Positions 16,057 to 25,081 of a stretch of DNA of 64,000 bases are shown in pieces. The stretch spans positions 1 to 64,000 of the forward strand of contig ONEZ01000009.1 in assembly GCA_900316995.1 (NCBI GenBank), read 5' to 3'. The notes beneath the pieces are model-generated. The model worked only from the letters and a program-made list of their open reading frames with translations. It did not search any database and had not been told where the DNA came from. Both the position numbers and the translations under genes were made by a program. Within the stretch, counting starts at the first letter, position 1, and each line of letters begins with the position of its first letter. The DNA is from an uncultured Bacteroidales bacterium (lineage in GTDB: Bacteria; Bacteroidota; Bacteroidia; Bacteroidales; Paludibacteraceae).

Positions 16057-16246
16057 AATACTGAAATATGCTATCATTGTCATCATAGAAACAATCTTTT
16101 CTGTGGGGTTATTGTATAACTTTCCATTCCATGGCAGACCCCCATTAAATAATGAAGAATTGCCTTTTGCAATTATTATTTCAATAATTGTATTTTCTGT
16201 TGGGGCTTTCACTGATTGGCTGACGAGTAATGCGCATAACGATTAA
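16043..16246 (+). CDS. 67-residue two-helix membrane protein with GRPPL loop (copy 3)
   Basis: MKKYRILKYAIIVIIETIFS, loop FPFHGRPPLNNEELP, then FAIIISIIVFSVGAFTDWL. Same length as the copy at 12274 and alike along the whole DNA length. ATG at 16043 is preferred over the in-frame TTG at 16025 because it matches the start of the 12274 copy and gives the same 14 nt overlap with the upstream tip as in the 14423/14802 pair. Confidence 0.7.
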   Translation: MKKYRILKYAIIVIIETIFSVGLLYNFPFHGRPPLNNEELPFAIIISIIVFSVGAFTDWLTSNAHND

Positions 16247-16315
16247 AAGGACCATACAGAAATTCCTATCAAAATATTGTTTAATGTATTCACATAGGAA
16301 CAACTAACACTGAAT

Positions 16316-16525
16316 ATGAAAAAAACAAATAAGAAAATTATAATTTTTTGTATATCATTTATTCTGAATGTTTTTATACTTGTTATAATAAGTCACTTTT
16401 GTGAAGGGAAAAATAATACACCACCTATGGATTGGGAGCAAATCAAAGGAGCAATGTGGTATATTATACTAACCTCATTCGTTGGTTCGTTGATTATAAC
16501 ATACAAATTACTTCGTGAAAAATGA
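16316..16525 (+). CDS. 69-residue two-helix membrane protein with TPPMD loop (copy 4)
   Basis: MKKTNKKIIIFCISFIL, first helix, loop GKNNTPPMDWEQIK, second helix ending TYKLLREK. Most like the protein at 14802. It follows the 16043 gene by 69 nt without an obvious toxin frame between them. Confidence 0.6.
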   Translation: MKKTNKKIIIFCISFILNVFILVIISHFCEGKNNTPPMDWEQIKGAMWYIILTSFVGSLIITYKLLREK

Positions 16526-16545
16526 AAGAAGTTATTATAGGTTAT

Positions 16546-16588
16546 AATGACTACAGGCAAAAGTTTAACTGAAAATCTATTTGATTAA
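16546..16588 (+). pseudogene. toxin-tail remnant ending TGKSLTENLFD
   Basis: A scrap matching the end of the 15002-15169 remnant. Its TAA overlaps the ATG of the following decayed immunity gene (TAATG). Confidence 0.4.
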
Positions 16589-16937
16589 TGATATTTGATT
16601 TGATATTTTATTATTTTTATGTTTTGATTGGTAAAACGCCATATGGGAAAAAGAATGGCAGTTCAGTGTCATAAAATATTTTCTTGACGTAGATCTTTTT
16701 TCCATTATTCGACTAGCCAATCCTTCTGACCCATATTTAATAAGAAAATATACTGATCTACCAATAATATTGGCCTTTTATATTGTTTGTTACGCTTATT
16801 TCAAGTTGCGTTTCCCTAAAATAAAGCAGAAGTTCTCTGCATACACAGATAAAGAGATTCTATGCTGGAAGAATCATGTCTTTGTTATACTAATCACACT
16901 AATACCACTTGTGGTAAGTATTATATTATCACGGTAA
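16588..16937 (+). pseudogene. frameshifted copy of the membrane immunity gene
   Basis: Starts MIFDLIFYYFYVLIGKT, then shifts frame near 16650; the second frame reads FSVIKYFLDVDLFSIIRLANP, PYLIRKYTDLP, CYAYFKLRFPKIKQKFSAY and ends IPLVVSIILSR. The last 90 residues match the gene at 15174 almost exactly while the first part has diverged and lost a middle segment. Confidence 0.75.
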
Positions 16938-16941
16938 GGTC

Positions 16942-16971
16942 ACGGAACTCCACACGGGGTTCCGTTTTTTG
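16942..16971 (+). terminator. rho-independent terminator (repeat B)
   Basis: Same stem-loop as at 15565 (ACGGAACTCC / GGGGTTCCGT, T-run), 4 nt after the decayed immunity gene. Confidence 0.8.
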
Positions 16972-17046
16972 TAACATAAATTTAACAAAACACGCCTTGT
17001 GTGTTAAAAATTTTAAGAAACAAGGCCTATTTATGTTAAATTCCTT

Positions 17047-17075
17047 TTGCAAGCTGACACATATCACTACTTTTG
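17047..17075 (+). promoter_or_regulatory. promoter of the metallophosphoesterase gene, derived from Rhs sequence
   Basis: TTG at 17047-17049, 18 nt spacer, TACTTTTG at 17068-17075; ATG follows 33 nt later. The same DNA in repeat A encodes Rhs residues. Confidence 0.65.
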
Positions 17076-17108
17076 CGGCGCTAAGAAACAGAAGTAAATT
17101 GTAGTGTT

Positions 17109-18155
17109 ATGACAAAGATTTCAATAATGCTTTTTTCTGGCGTGGTGTATCTGTTTGCTTTTATACCACACGTAATTTACCCCCTTGTACACAATTATCT
17201 CATCATGACAACTGTGTCAATGATACTTCTTTCTGTCATGGTGTGCCTGATAGCCCTCATACCACACGTTATATACTTTCTGGCATGGATGCTTGGCAAG
17301 TGCTGCAGAGGTAATGTTAAATATGCACCGTTTGGCTGGTGTGCCCTGGCGCTTGCTCTTATAGTGACTGTGGGCTTCTGCTATGGTAACATGGCTGGCC
17401 GCTGGCAGACTAAGCAGGAGCCGGTAGAGCTGTCTTTTGATAATCTGCCTAAATCATTTGACGGCTATAAAATAGTTCATATCAGTGATTTTCACCTTGC
17501 ATCATTTATTGGGCATGAGGATATGCTGCAGCGTGTGGTTGATGAGATTAACGCCATCGATGCTGACATTGTGTGCTTTACAGGAGATTTGGTTACATTT
17601 TCAGCAAGTGAAGTGTCTCAGTTCACCCATATCCTTAAGAATATAAAAGCCAAGGACGGGGTTGTGAGCGTGCTCGGAAATCATGACTATTACCCAAGTG
17701 ATACTGCCATGACTAACGCGCAGCGTGGCCTTGGCTGGCGTATGCTTAACAATGAGAATATGGTGGTGAAACGCGGCTCTGAAAAGATTCACATCTTGGG
17801 GGTTAAGAATGAGCACAGTTCCGGCGATGAAGACAACCCTGTGAAATATTGTGACCTTGAAGCCGCCAAGAAGGGTGTGAAAGGTTTTTGTGTGCTGCTT
17901 ACTCACAACCCAGCCCACTGGCGTGCAGAGGTTGCAGGCAAGGAGGATATTCCTCTCACACTTAGCGGCCACACTCACGCTGCACAGCTCAAACTGTTTG
18001 AGATGACCCCGGCATCGTGGATGTTTACAGATGCTGAAGGGCTCTGCACTGAGCAAAAACAGCACTTGTACGTTAATACCGGCCTTGGATGTACTCTGCC
18101 TGTGCGCATAGGCGTACCACAGGAAATTACCGTAATAACACTGAAAAATGGATGA
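17109..18155 (+). CDS. membrane-anchored metallophosphoesterase
   Basis: 348 residues. Three hydrophobic segments in the first 100 residues anchor the protein, followed by a calcineurin-like domain with all motifs: HISDFHLASF, FTGDLVTF, LGNHDYYP, LTHNPAHW and LSGHTHAAQL. This resembles the YkuE/YaeI group of phosphodiesterases, several of which act on lipid-linked substrates; the catalytic domain probably faces the periplasm. The ATG was chosen over later ones because the signal/anchor region starts there. The next gene overlaps it by 8 nt. Confidence 0.9.
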   Translation: MTKISIMLFSGVVYLFAFIPHVIYPLVHNYLIMTTVSMILLSVMVCLIALIPHVIYFLAWMLGKCCRGNVKYAPFGWCALALALIVTVGFCYGNMAGRWQTKQEPVELSFDNLPKSFDGYKIVHISDFHLASFIGHEDMLQRVVDEINAIDADIVCFTGDLVTFSASEVSQFTHILKNIKAKDGVVSVLGNHDYYPSDTAMTNAQRGLGWRMLNNENMVVKRGSEKIHILGVKNEHSSGDEDNPVKYCDLEAAKKGVKGFCVLLTHNPAHWRAEVAGKEDIPLTLSGHTHAAQLKLFEMTPASWMFTDAEGLCTEQKQHLYVNTGLGCTLPVRIGVPQEITVITLKNG

Positions 18156-19085
18156 CCATACAAAGATATCTGACCCCAACGTTATTGTGGCGCCAATTTC
18201 ACACCGCTCTTTAATGGCGGTTATAGTAAGGCGTGAGAAAGCCAGAAATGCTTTGGATGAGCAAATGTATCTGTTAGACAAGGCAAACCAGACTGACAAG
18301 AGCACAGTGAGGATTCCAGCGTTAGTCTCTTTTCCACGTCTTATGAAGGAGTACCGCATTGCGACATGCAGGTGTTTGAAGTGGCGCCAAAGGAACCATC
18401 CAAACCAATATTGCTATATCTGCACGGAGGTGCATATTCACATAACTTTTCTGAATCACAGTGGAATGCCATGTCGGAGTGGGCAAAAACCACTGGCTGT
18501 GGCGTTATTGCTCCAAACTATCCGCTTCTGCATAAGCATACCGCATCTGAGGCTCACCCGCCAGTAATGGCCTTATATACAGATATCATTAAACGTTTCC
18601 CGGCAAATAAAATCTTTATTATGGGAGACTCCGCTGGTGGTGGGTTTACCCTGGCTCTGGCTCAGGAGATACGTGACGCCGGCCTAAATATGCCGTATAG
18701 GCTTGTGCTTATATCTCCGTGGGCAGACCTGAGCGGTGCTGATAAGAGCCTTGAGGCTTATGACAGATGGCAGTATGTAGATAGCCTGCGCAAGTATGGT
18801 GCAGACTGGGCCGGGGAACTTGACATGAAGAATCCAATGGTGTCTCCGTTCTACGGCGATATGAAGGGTTTGCCACCTACCGATGTCTACACTGGCACGT
18901 GGGAGGTCTTCTATCCAGACATTGTCAGACTGTATGACAAAATGAAAGCTTCCGGGATTAATGTTCGCTTGCACATTGCTCCCAAATTAGGACATGAATA
19001 TGTTCTATGGCCATGCCCCGAGGGTGAAGCTGCGCGGAAAGAAATATCCGATATTATAAATAACAATTTTAACGTGTTAATTTAA
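18148..19085 (+). pseudogene. alpha/beta hydrolase (steryl acetyl hydrolase/lipase-like), frameshifted
   Basis: The start at 18148 overlaps the previous gene by 8 nt and encodes about 70 residues ending FPRLMKEYRI; the frame then fails. A second frame entered near 18357 continues CDMQVFEVAPKE and carries the full hydrolase core: YLHGGAYSHNF (oxyanion HGG), IMGDSAGGGFTLAL (nucleophile Ser), an acid in TGTWEVFYPD and His in KLGHEYVLWP. One missing base around 18357-18363 explains both. Either a recent inactivation, a sequencing error, or the 239-residue frame from ATG 18366 is used alone. Confidence 0.75.
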
Positions 19086-19095
19086 TAAATTTTAC

Positions 19096-19103
19096 TAACT
19101 TTG
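19096..19103 (+). promoter_or_regulatory. minus-7 box of tRNA-Ala
   Basis: TAACTTTG, 20 nt before the tRNA 5' end. No clear minus-33. Confidence 0.55.
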
Positions 19104-19123
19104 CCACTTAAATTTTCAGAGCG

Positions 19124-19196
19124 GGGGAATTAGCTCATCTGGTAGAGCGTTTGGTTCGCAATCAAAAGGTGGTGGGTTCGAGTCCCATATTCTCCA
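19124..19196 (+). tRNA. tRNA-Ala (anticodon CGC)
   Basis: 73 nt cloverleaf: acceptor GGGGAAT / ATTCTCC with discriminator A, D-arm GCTC...GAGC, anticodon loop TTCGCAA (anticodon CGC, reading GCG), T-arm with TTCGAGT. The G3:U70 wobble pair, the alanine identity element, is present. CCA is not encoded. Confidence 0.95.
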
Positions 19197-19236
19197 CTGG
19201 AACATTTGAGTTTATTAATTTAATACTGTTATCTAA

Positions 19237-21420
19237 ATGAATGTAGTAACAAAGACCATCACACTGAGTGATGGAAGGACTATTACCATTGAGACCGGCA
19301 AGCTGGCTAAGCAGGCTGACGGTGCTGTGATGGTGAGAATGGGCAACACTATGCTTCTTGCTACTGTTTGCTCAGCACAAGATGCGGTTCCTGGCACAGA
19401 TTTTATGCCGCTTACCGTAGAGTACAAAGAAAAGTTTGCATCGGCTGGACGTTTCCCGGGCGGCTTTACACGTCGCGAGGGCAAGGCTTCTGACTATGAA
19501 ATACTTACAGCCCGTTTGGTGGATCGTGCGCTGCGCCCGCTCTTCCCAGACAACTACCACGCAGAGACTTTTGTAAACGTAACCCTTTACAGTGCTGATG
19601 GCGAGGATATGCCAGATGCGCTTGCAGGACTTGCCGCATCGGCAGCCCTTGCTGTTAGTGACATACCATTCGGCGGCCCTATTTCAGAGGTTCGCGTGGC
19701 AAGAATTAACGGCGAGTTTGTGATTGACCCAACCTTCAAGCAGCTTGAAGACGCTGACCTTGACATTATGGTAGCCGCCACACTTGACAACATCATGATG
19801 GTGGAGGGTGAGATGAAAGAAGTTTCAGAGGCAGACCTTCTAAATGCAATGAAGGTAGCTCATGAGGCCATTAAGGTTCACTGCCAGGCACAGATTGAAC
19901 TTATGGAGGAGGCTGGCAAGACTGTTAAGCGTGAGTACTGCCATGAGGTTAATGATGAGGAGCTGCGCCAAGACCTTCATGACAAGACATACGCCAAGAC
20001 ATACGAGCTTGCAAAATCATGCAACACAGACAAGCACTCTCGTGAGGCTAACTTCAAGGCTGTGCGTGAGGAGTACAAGGCTCAGTTCACAGAGGAGGAA
20101 CTTGAAGAGAAGGCTCCGCTTATTGACCGCTACTACCATGACATTGAGCGTGAGGCTATGCGCCGCGCCGTGCTTGATGAGGGTATTCGTCTTGACGGAC
20201 GTAAGACTACTGAGATTCGTCCTATATGGTGCGAGGTTGGTCCGCTTCCAGGCCCTCACGGTTCTTCAATCTTCACACGTGGTGAGACACAGTCACTGAG
20301 TACCGTGACACTTGGCACCAAGGATGATGAGAAGATGATTGACGAGCCACTTATCCAAGGTAATGAAAGATTCCTTCTTCACTATAATTTTCCTCCATTC
20401 TCTACTGGCGAGGCCAAGGCTCAGCGTGGTGTAGGCCGCAGAGAGATTGGCCACGGAAACCTCGCATGCCGCGCACTTAAAAACATGATACCAGAAAACT
20501 ATCCGTATGTAGTACGCGTAGTATCTGATATTCTGGAGTCAAACGGTTCTTCATCAATGGCCACAGTATGTGCCGGAACACTTGCTCTTATGGATGCCGG
20601 TGTACCTATCAAGCGTCCTGTATCAGGTATTGCAATGGGTCTTATCTCTGAGAACAAAGGAACAAACTATGCTATTCTTTCTGATATCTTAGGTGATGAG
20701 GACCACCTTGGCGATATGGACTTTAAGGTTACTGGTACTGAGAAGGGTATCACCGCCACTCAGATGGATATAAAGGTTGACGGCCTTTCATACGAGATTC
20801 TTGAGAAGGCTCTTCAGCAGGCTCATGAAGGCAGAATGTACATCCTTGGCAAAATCAAGGAGACTCTTGCCGAGCCGCGTCCAGACCTCAAGCCTCATGC
20901 TCCACGTATTGTTACAATGGATGTTCCAAAGGATATGATTGGAGCTATCATTGGCCCTGGTGGAAAGGTTATACAAGGTATGCAGGCTGAGACTGGCACC
21001 ACTATTTCCATCACTGAGGTGGATGACAAGGGCGTAGTGGAGATAGCCGCCACAAACAAGGCATCGATTGATGCTGCTGTTGCCAAGATTAAGGGCATTA
21101 TTGCTGTTCCTGAGGTTGGCGAGGTTTATGAATCTGTGGTTAAGTCTATTATGCCATACGGTGCTTTTGTTGAGTTCCTGCCTGGCAAGGAGGGCTTGCT
21201 CCACATTTCAGAGATTAGCTGGAACCGCATAGAGGATATGGAGCACGCCGGACTGAATGAGGGCGACAAGATTTCTGTGAAGCTTCTTGACATTGACAAG
21301 AAGAGCGGCAAGTTCAAACTCTCACACAAGGTGCTTACAGAGCGTCCTGCAAGAGAGCCTCGCGAGCCAAGAGAGCCACGCACCCCAAAAGCCCCAAGAG
21401 AACCTAAGAAAGAGGATTAA
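19237..21420 (+). CDS. pnp: polyribonucleotide nucleotidyltransferase
   Basis: 3'-to-5' phosphorolytic RNA degradation. 727 residues with two RNase PH folds (first: [22 protein letters not shown]; second: [56 protein letters not shown]), a KH domain ([18 protein letters not shown], about 565-620) and an S1 domain ([26 protein letters not shown]). The tail is an Arg/Glu/Pro-rich repeat (EPREPREPR), probably flexible. Confidence 0.97.
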   Translation: MNVVTKTITLSDGRTITIETGKLAKQADGAVMVRMGNTMLLATVCSAQDAVPGTDFMPLTVEYKEKFASAGRFPGGFTRREGKASDYEILTARLVDRALRPLFPDNYHAETFVNVTLYSADGEDMPDALAGLAASAALAVSDIPFGGPISEVRVARINGEFVIDPTFKQLEDADLDIMVAATLDNIMMVEGEMKEVSEADLLNAMKVAHEAIKVHCQAQIELMEEAGKTVKREYCHEVNDEELRQDLHDKTYAKTYELAKSCNTDKHSREANFKAVREEYKAQFTEEELEEKAPLIDRYYHDIEREAMRRAVLDEGIRLDGRKTTEIRPIWCEVGPLPGPHGSSIFTRGETQSLSTVTLGTKDDEKMIDEPLIQGNERFLLHYNFPPFSTGEAKAQRGVGRREIGHGNLACRALKNMIPENYPYVVRVVSDILESNGSSSMATVCAGTLALMDAGVPIKRPVSGIAMGLISENKGTNYAILSDILGDEDHLGDMDFKVTGTEKGITATQMDIKVDGLSYEILEKALQQAHEGRMYILGKIKETLAEPRPDLKPHAPRIVTMDVPKDMIGAIIGPGGKVIQGMQAETGTTISITEVDDKGVVEIAATNKASIDAAVAKIKGIIAVPEVGEVYESVVKSIMPYGAFVEFLPGKEGLLHISEISWNRIEDMEHAGLNEGDKISVKLLDIDKKSGKFKLSHKVLTERPAREPREPREPRTPKAPREPKKED

Positions 21421-21435
21421 CCTAATTTTTAGAAT

Positions 21436-23109
21436 TTGTCAATAAACAGACGCATACTGCTACAAAGTTCTATCATCTTTGCAATTTTCTCTTTGATGAT
21501 TGTACTGATAATGAACAGATTTGCGCACGCCGCAGCATACAACGGCGCTTGCAAATCAGCAGAGGCGTTGACAGATTTAATAGAGCTGTCAGGTACGCTG
21601 TATGTACCTGACAGTTCTGTTTTTGTTACTTCCATTGATATGGACGGCTGCGTTACAGGTGGATTTGCTGAGGACGATGAGGTAAACGTGAGCCTTTTAA
21701 GAGACCCTGAAATGATAATGGCATCCAAATACGGCACAGGACGCCATGTAAGAAAGATTGAAGATGAGCCGTACCTGTTCTTTGTAAAGAAATACCCTGA
21801 GCACTATATACGTGTGGCAAAACCAGTGTCACAAATCTCTCACCTGCAGGAAATAAGTTTTGTTCCCACCATAGCCATCCTGCTCATTTTCCTTGCTGCA
21901 TTTGCTGCGTTTTACGCCGTGGCATGCCGGTTTGGCAATACCATATCAGCATTAAAATCACTTATTGAGCGTGTGGATTCCGGGGTTAAGTATAACTTCC
22001 CCGATGGCGAGTTCCGTGAGATAAGCGAATACATTGTGAGCATGTATAAGAATCTGGACCGCACACAGAAAGCTCTCAACATTGAGCGTGAGAAACTTAT
22101 GGCACACCTTAAGTTATCTAAAAGAGGTCTTGCCATCTACTCGCCTCAGAGAAAGGAGATACTTTCAAATGAGCTGTTCATGCAGTATATAAACCTTATA
22201 TCAGACAAACAGCGACGCTACTCAGAGGATGCTTTTGAAATACCTGAACTTTATGAGATTGTGGAGTTCCTTGATGACCGCCAGCTTAGCACGGAGCATA
22301 GGATTGAGACCAAGACCATTCAGGTGAACAAGAATGACACTATTCTGCTTATCCACTGCATTGTGTTCCAAGACAAGAGTTTTGAGATAACCATTGATGA
22401 CATCACTCAGAAGGAGGAGCAGGCTCTTATAAAGAAACAGCTTACTCAAAACATCTCTCATGAATTAAAAACTCCTGTAGCAAGCATACAGGGCTTTATG
22501 GAGACAATTCTGCTCAATCCCAATCTTGACGAGGAGAAACGCACACAATATATAAAAAGATGCTATGAGCAGGCTAACCGCCTTACAAACCTATTACAGG
22601 ACATATCAACGCTTAACAAACTTGACGAGGCTACTGATATGTTCGTAGGAGAGGAGGTGAACCTTACAAACATTGTTCACGGCGTGCTTGAGGACCTATC
22701 TTTGAAGATAGAGGAAAAGGGCTTTAATGTGGAGCTTGACATACCTGAAAATCTTATGATTGAAGGCAACTACTCTCTACTCTACTCCATATTCCGAAAC
22801 CTAATGGATAATGCCATAGCCTACGCTGGTGATAACATTACTGTGCATATAAGTTGTTATAGAAATGACAAAGATTTCTACTACTTCTCATTCTACGATA
22901 CTGGTGTGGGTGTGGATGAGCAACACCTTGGCAGGTTATTTGACCGCTTCTACCGCGTGGATAAGGGACGCTCCCGCAAGTTAGGCGGCACAGGATTGGG
23001 TCTTGCCATTGTTAAGAATGCTGTACTGTTCCATCACGGCAGAATATCCGCCAAGAACCATCAGGGCGGCGGACTTGAATTCCTTTTCACTCTTAAGAAA
23101 ACTATTTGA
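21436..23109 (+). CDS. sensor histidine kinase, PhoR-like
   Basis: 557 residues, TTG start 15 nt after pnp. Two membrane helices (about 8-28 and 145-168) flank a periplasmic sensor of about 115 residues; then a PAS-like region (about 225-320) and the kinase core: H-box NISHELKTPVASIQG with His342, N-box NLMDNAIAYA, G1 DTGVGV, F-box FDRFYRV, G2 GGTGLGLAIV. No response regulator gene is adjacent, so the partner is elsewhere. Its 3' end overlaps convergent dnaG by 8 nt. Confidence 0.9.
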   Translation: MSINRRILLQSSIIFAIFSLMIVLIMNRFAHAAAYNGACKSAEALTDLIELSGTLYVPDSSVFVTSIDMDGCVTGGFAEDDEVNVSLLRDPEMIMASKYGTGRHVRKIEDEPYLFFVKKYPEHYIRVAKPVSQISHLQEISFVPTIAILLIFLAAFAAFYAVACRFGNTISALKSLIERVDSGVKYNFPDGEFREISEYIVSMYKNLDRTQKALNIEREKLMAHLKLSKRGLAIYSPQRKEILSNELFMQYINLISDKQRRYSEDAFEIPELYEIVEFLDDRQLSTEHRIETKTIQVNKNDTILLIHCIVFQDKSFEITIDDITQKEEQALIKKQLTQNISHELKTPVASIQGFMETILLNPNLDEEKRTQYIKRCYEQANRLTNLLQDISTLNKLDEATDMFVGEEVNLTNIVHGVLEDLSLKIEEKGFNVELDIPENLMIEGNYSLLYSIFRNLMDNAIAYAGDNITVHISCYRNDKDFYYFSFYDTGVGVDEQHLGRLFDRFYRVDKGRSRKLGGTGLGLAIVKNAVLFHHGRISAKNHQGGGLEFLFTLKKTI

Positions 23110-25027
23110 GACCAGGACGGCCTCCAAGTATTTTTGAGATTTGGCGACGCTGTTCGTTAAGTTCCTGTAGTTCCGCCAGTAGGGTGTCAACCTTTTCATT
23201 ATCTCCTGTGGCTGATGCCGCCTCTATCTGCTCTTTAATTGTGGTGCAGCGTTTCTTTATTATTGCAAAGCGGTATTCAAACATAACGGTCTGTACCTCT
23301 GATGAGAGGCGCTCTCGTTTTTCTTTTTCGCTTTCTTCTTTCTGGTACATGGCACTCTTCTCATAGTGGTCTTCCACAAGTGAGAACACGTAGTTCTGAA
23401 CCTCCACATCGGGGTGATTGAAGAAATGTGTACGCAGGTCTGTGGCGCAGTTAAGAGCCTCTTCAAGTATCTGTATATGGAGCGGATACTGGAACGGTAT
23501 GTCATCTGCCTCTATGCTACCTGCAATATAATCAATAACAGTTATGGGTATCTGCTCTCCGTTTGAGTTTATCTCTATGGTTTCACCACTGTAACGCAGA
23601 AGGTATCTGAGCAGCTGACGCTCCTCTTTGAAGGTGTATGGGCGCACTTTGGCACTGCTTGTGGTTTCATGCTCCACTGCGGCGTTTTCCTGCACCACCG
23701 CTGCCTGCGGGGCGTTTACCGCATGGTTTTTCTGACGTTTTGCCACCTCCTTTATGAGTACCTCCTCACGTATGTCAAACTGGCGGGCGCACTCTTTTAT
23801 GTAGATGGCCTGCTTAATGGTGTCTTGTATCTTGGATATTGACTCCACTATATCACCTATCAGCGCGGCTTTCTTTATTGGGTCATTGCCTGCCTCGCCA
23901 AGCAGGAGCTGAGTTTTGAAGAGTATGAAATTGGTTTTGTGGCGGTTTATGTAATCTATGAACTGCGATGAATCCTGACTGCGTGAGAATGAGTCCGGGT
24001 CTTCTCCGTCTGGCAGCAGAACCACCTCCACGTTCATTCCCTCTTCAAGAAGCATATCTATGCCTCGTATGGAGGCCTTGATTCCTGCCGCATCGCCGTC
24101 ATAGAGCACCACTATATTTGATGTGAAGCGGTGTATGAGCCTTATCTGGCCTGTGGTGAGTGACGTTCCTGATGATGCCACCACGTTCTCCACTCCTGAC
24201 TGGTGCATTGAGATTACATCGGTGTAGCCCTCCACAAGATAACACACATCGCTACGCTGAATGGCGTTTTTTGCAAAGTACAGACCGTATAGTTCGTTAC
24301 TTTTATGATAGATTTCTGATTCTGGAGAGTTTACGTATTTGGCGGTGTTTTCTGTTTTTTTCAGCACTCTGCCTCCAAACGCCACCACCTGACCTGACAC
24401 TGTATGAACAGGAAATATAACTCTGCCACGAAATCTATCTGTAAGCCCTCCACGCTGATTCTCTGTACAAAGACCAGTGTCTATGAGTGTCTGACGGCTG
24501 AAGCCCTCTTTAAGAGCCTCTACGCTCACAGCCTCAAACCTATCAGGGCAGTAGCCAAGCTGAAACTTCTTTATGGTGTCATCACGGAAACCTCTCTCAC
24601 GGAAATAGGGTATGCCTATGCTCTTGCCCTCTTCTGTGTTATTCAGTGTGTTTGAAAAGTATTTTAGGGCAAACGCATTGAGGGCGAACATATTCTCACG
24701 GCTGCTGCGGCGTGCCAAGTCTTCCGCACTCTCCTCTTTCTCCACTATCTCTATGCCGTATTTCTTAGCCAGATAACGCAGAGCATCCACGTAACTCAGA
24801 CTCTCATGCTCCATTATGAAGTTTACAGGTCCGCCGCCCTTGCCGCAACCAAAACAGTGACAGATGTTCTTGGCAGGGCTTACTGTGAATGAGGGAGTCT
24901 TCTCACTATGAAACGGACACAAGCCTATAAGGTTCACACCTCTGCGCCTCAGCGACACAAAATCCCCTACCACCTCTTCTATGCGGGCGGAGTCAAGGAT
25001 TTTCTGTACTGTATTATGATCTATCAT
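23102..25027 (-). CDS. dnaG: DNA primase
   Basis: Makes RNA primers for replication. 641 residues: N-terminal CHC2 zinc ribbon (CPFHSEKTPSFTVSP, then CHCFGCGKGG), the TOPRIM catalytic domain (YLVEGYTDVISMHQ, VLYDGDAAGIKA with the DxD-type acids) and a C-terminal helicase-binding region. Normal length for Bacteroidales. Upstream lies a stretch of GTTGACAGTTGA-like repeats rather than a clear promoter. Confidence 0.96.
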   Translation of the reverse strand: MIDHNTVQKILDSARIEEVVGDFVSLRRRGVNLIGLCPFHSEKTPSFTVSPAKNICHCFGCGKGGGPVNFIMEHESLSYVDALRYLAKKYGIEIVEKEESAEDLARRSSRENMFALNAFALKYFSNTLNNTEEGKSIGIPYFRERGFRDDTIKKFQLGYCPDRFEAVSVEALKEGFSRQTLIDTGLCTENQRGGLTDRFRGRVIFPVHTVSGQVVAFGGRVLKKTENTAKYVNSPESEIYHKSNELYGLYFAKNAIQRSDVCYLVEGYTDVISMHQSGVENVVASSGTSLTTGQIRLIHRFTSNIVVLYDGDAAGIKASIRGIDMLLEEGMNVEVVLLPDGEDPDSFSRSQDSSQFIDYINRHKTNFILFKTQLLLGEAGNDPIKKAALIGDIVESISKIQDTIKQAIYIKECARQFDIREEVLIKEVAKRQKNHAVNAPQAAVVQENAAVEHETTSSAKVRPYTFKEERQLLRYLLRYSGETIEINSNGEQIPITVIDYIAGSIEADDIPFQYPLHIQILEEALNCATDLRTHFFNHPDVEVQNYVFSLVEDHYEKSAMYQKEESEKEKRERLSSEVQTVMFEYRFAIIKKRCTTIKEQIEAASATGDNEKVDTLLAELQELNEQRRQISKILGGRPGLK

Positions 25028-25081
25028 AAAAGTTGAGAGTTGACAGTTGATAGTTGACAGTTGAGAATTGAGAGTTAAGAA
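25028..25081. repeat. short TTGACAGTTGA-type repeat tract
   Basis: About six imperfect copies of a 7-9 nt unit (GTTGAGA/GTTGACA/ATTGAGA). The same units recur at 51191-51230 and, reverse-complemented, at 51738-51798. Confidence 0.75.

Larger units (their letters stand above)
16788..17076 (+). repeat. direct repeat unit B (289 bp)
   Basis: Second copy of the unit at 15411-15699, ending inside the Rhs-derived promoter sequence; beyond it the two copies lead to unrelated genes. Confidence 0.9.

Noticed and set aside
17601..18359. 252-codon minus-strand frame over the metallophosphoesterase
   Set aside because: Antisense to a gene with all catalytic motifs; no recognisable protein.
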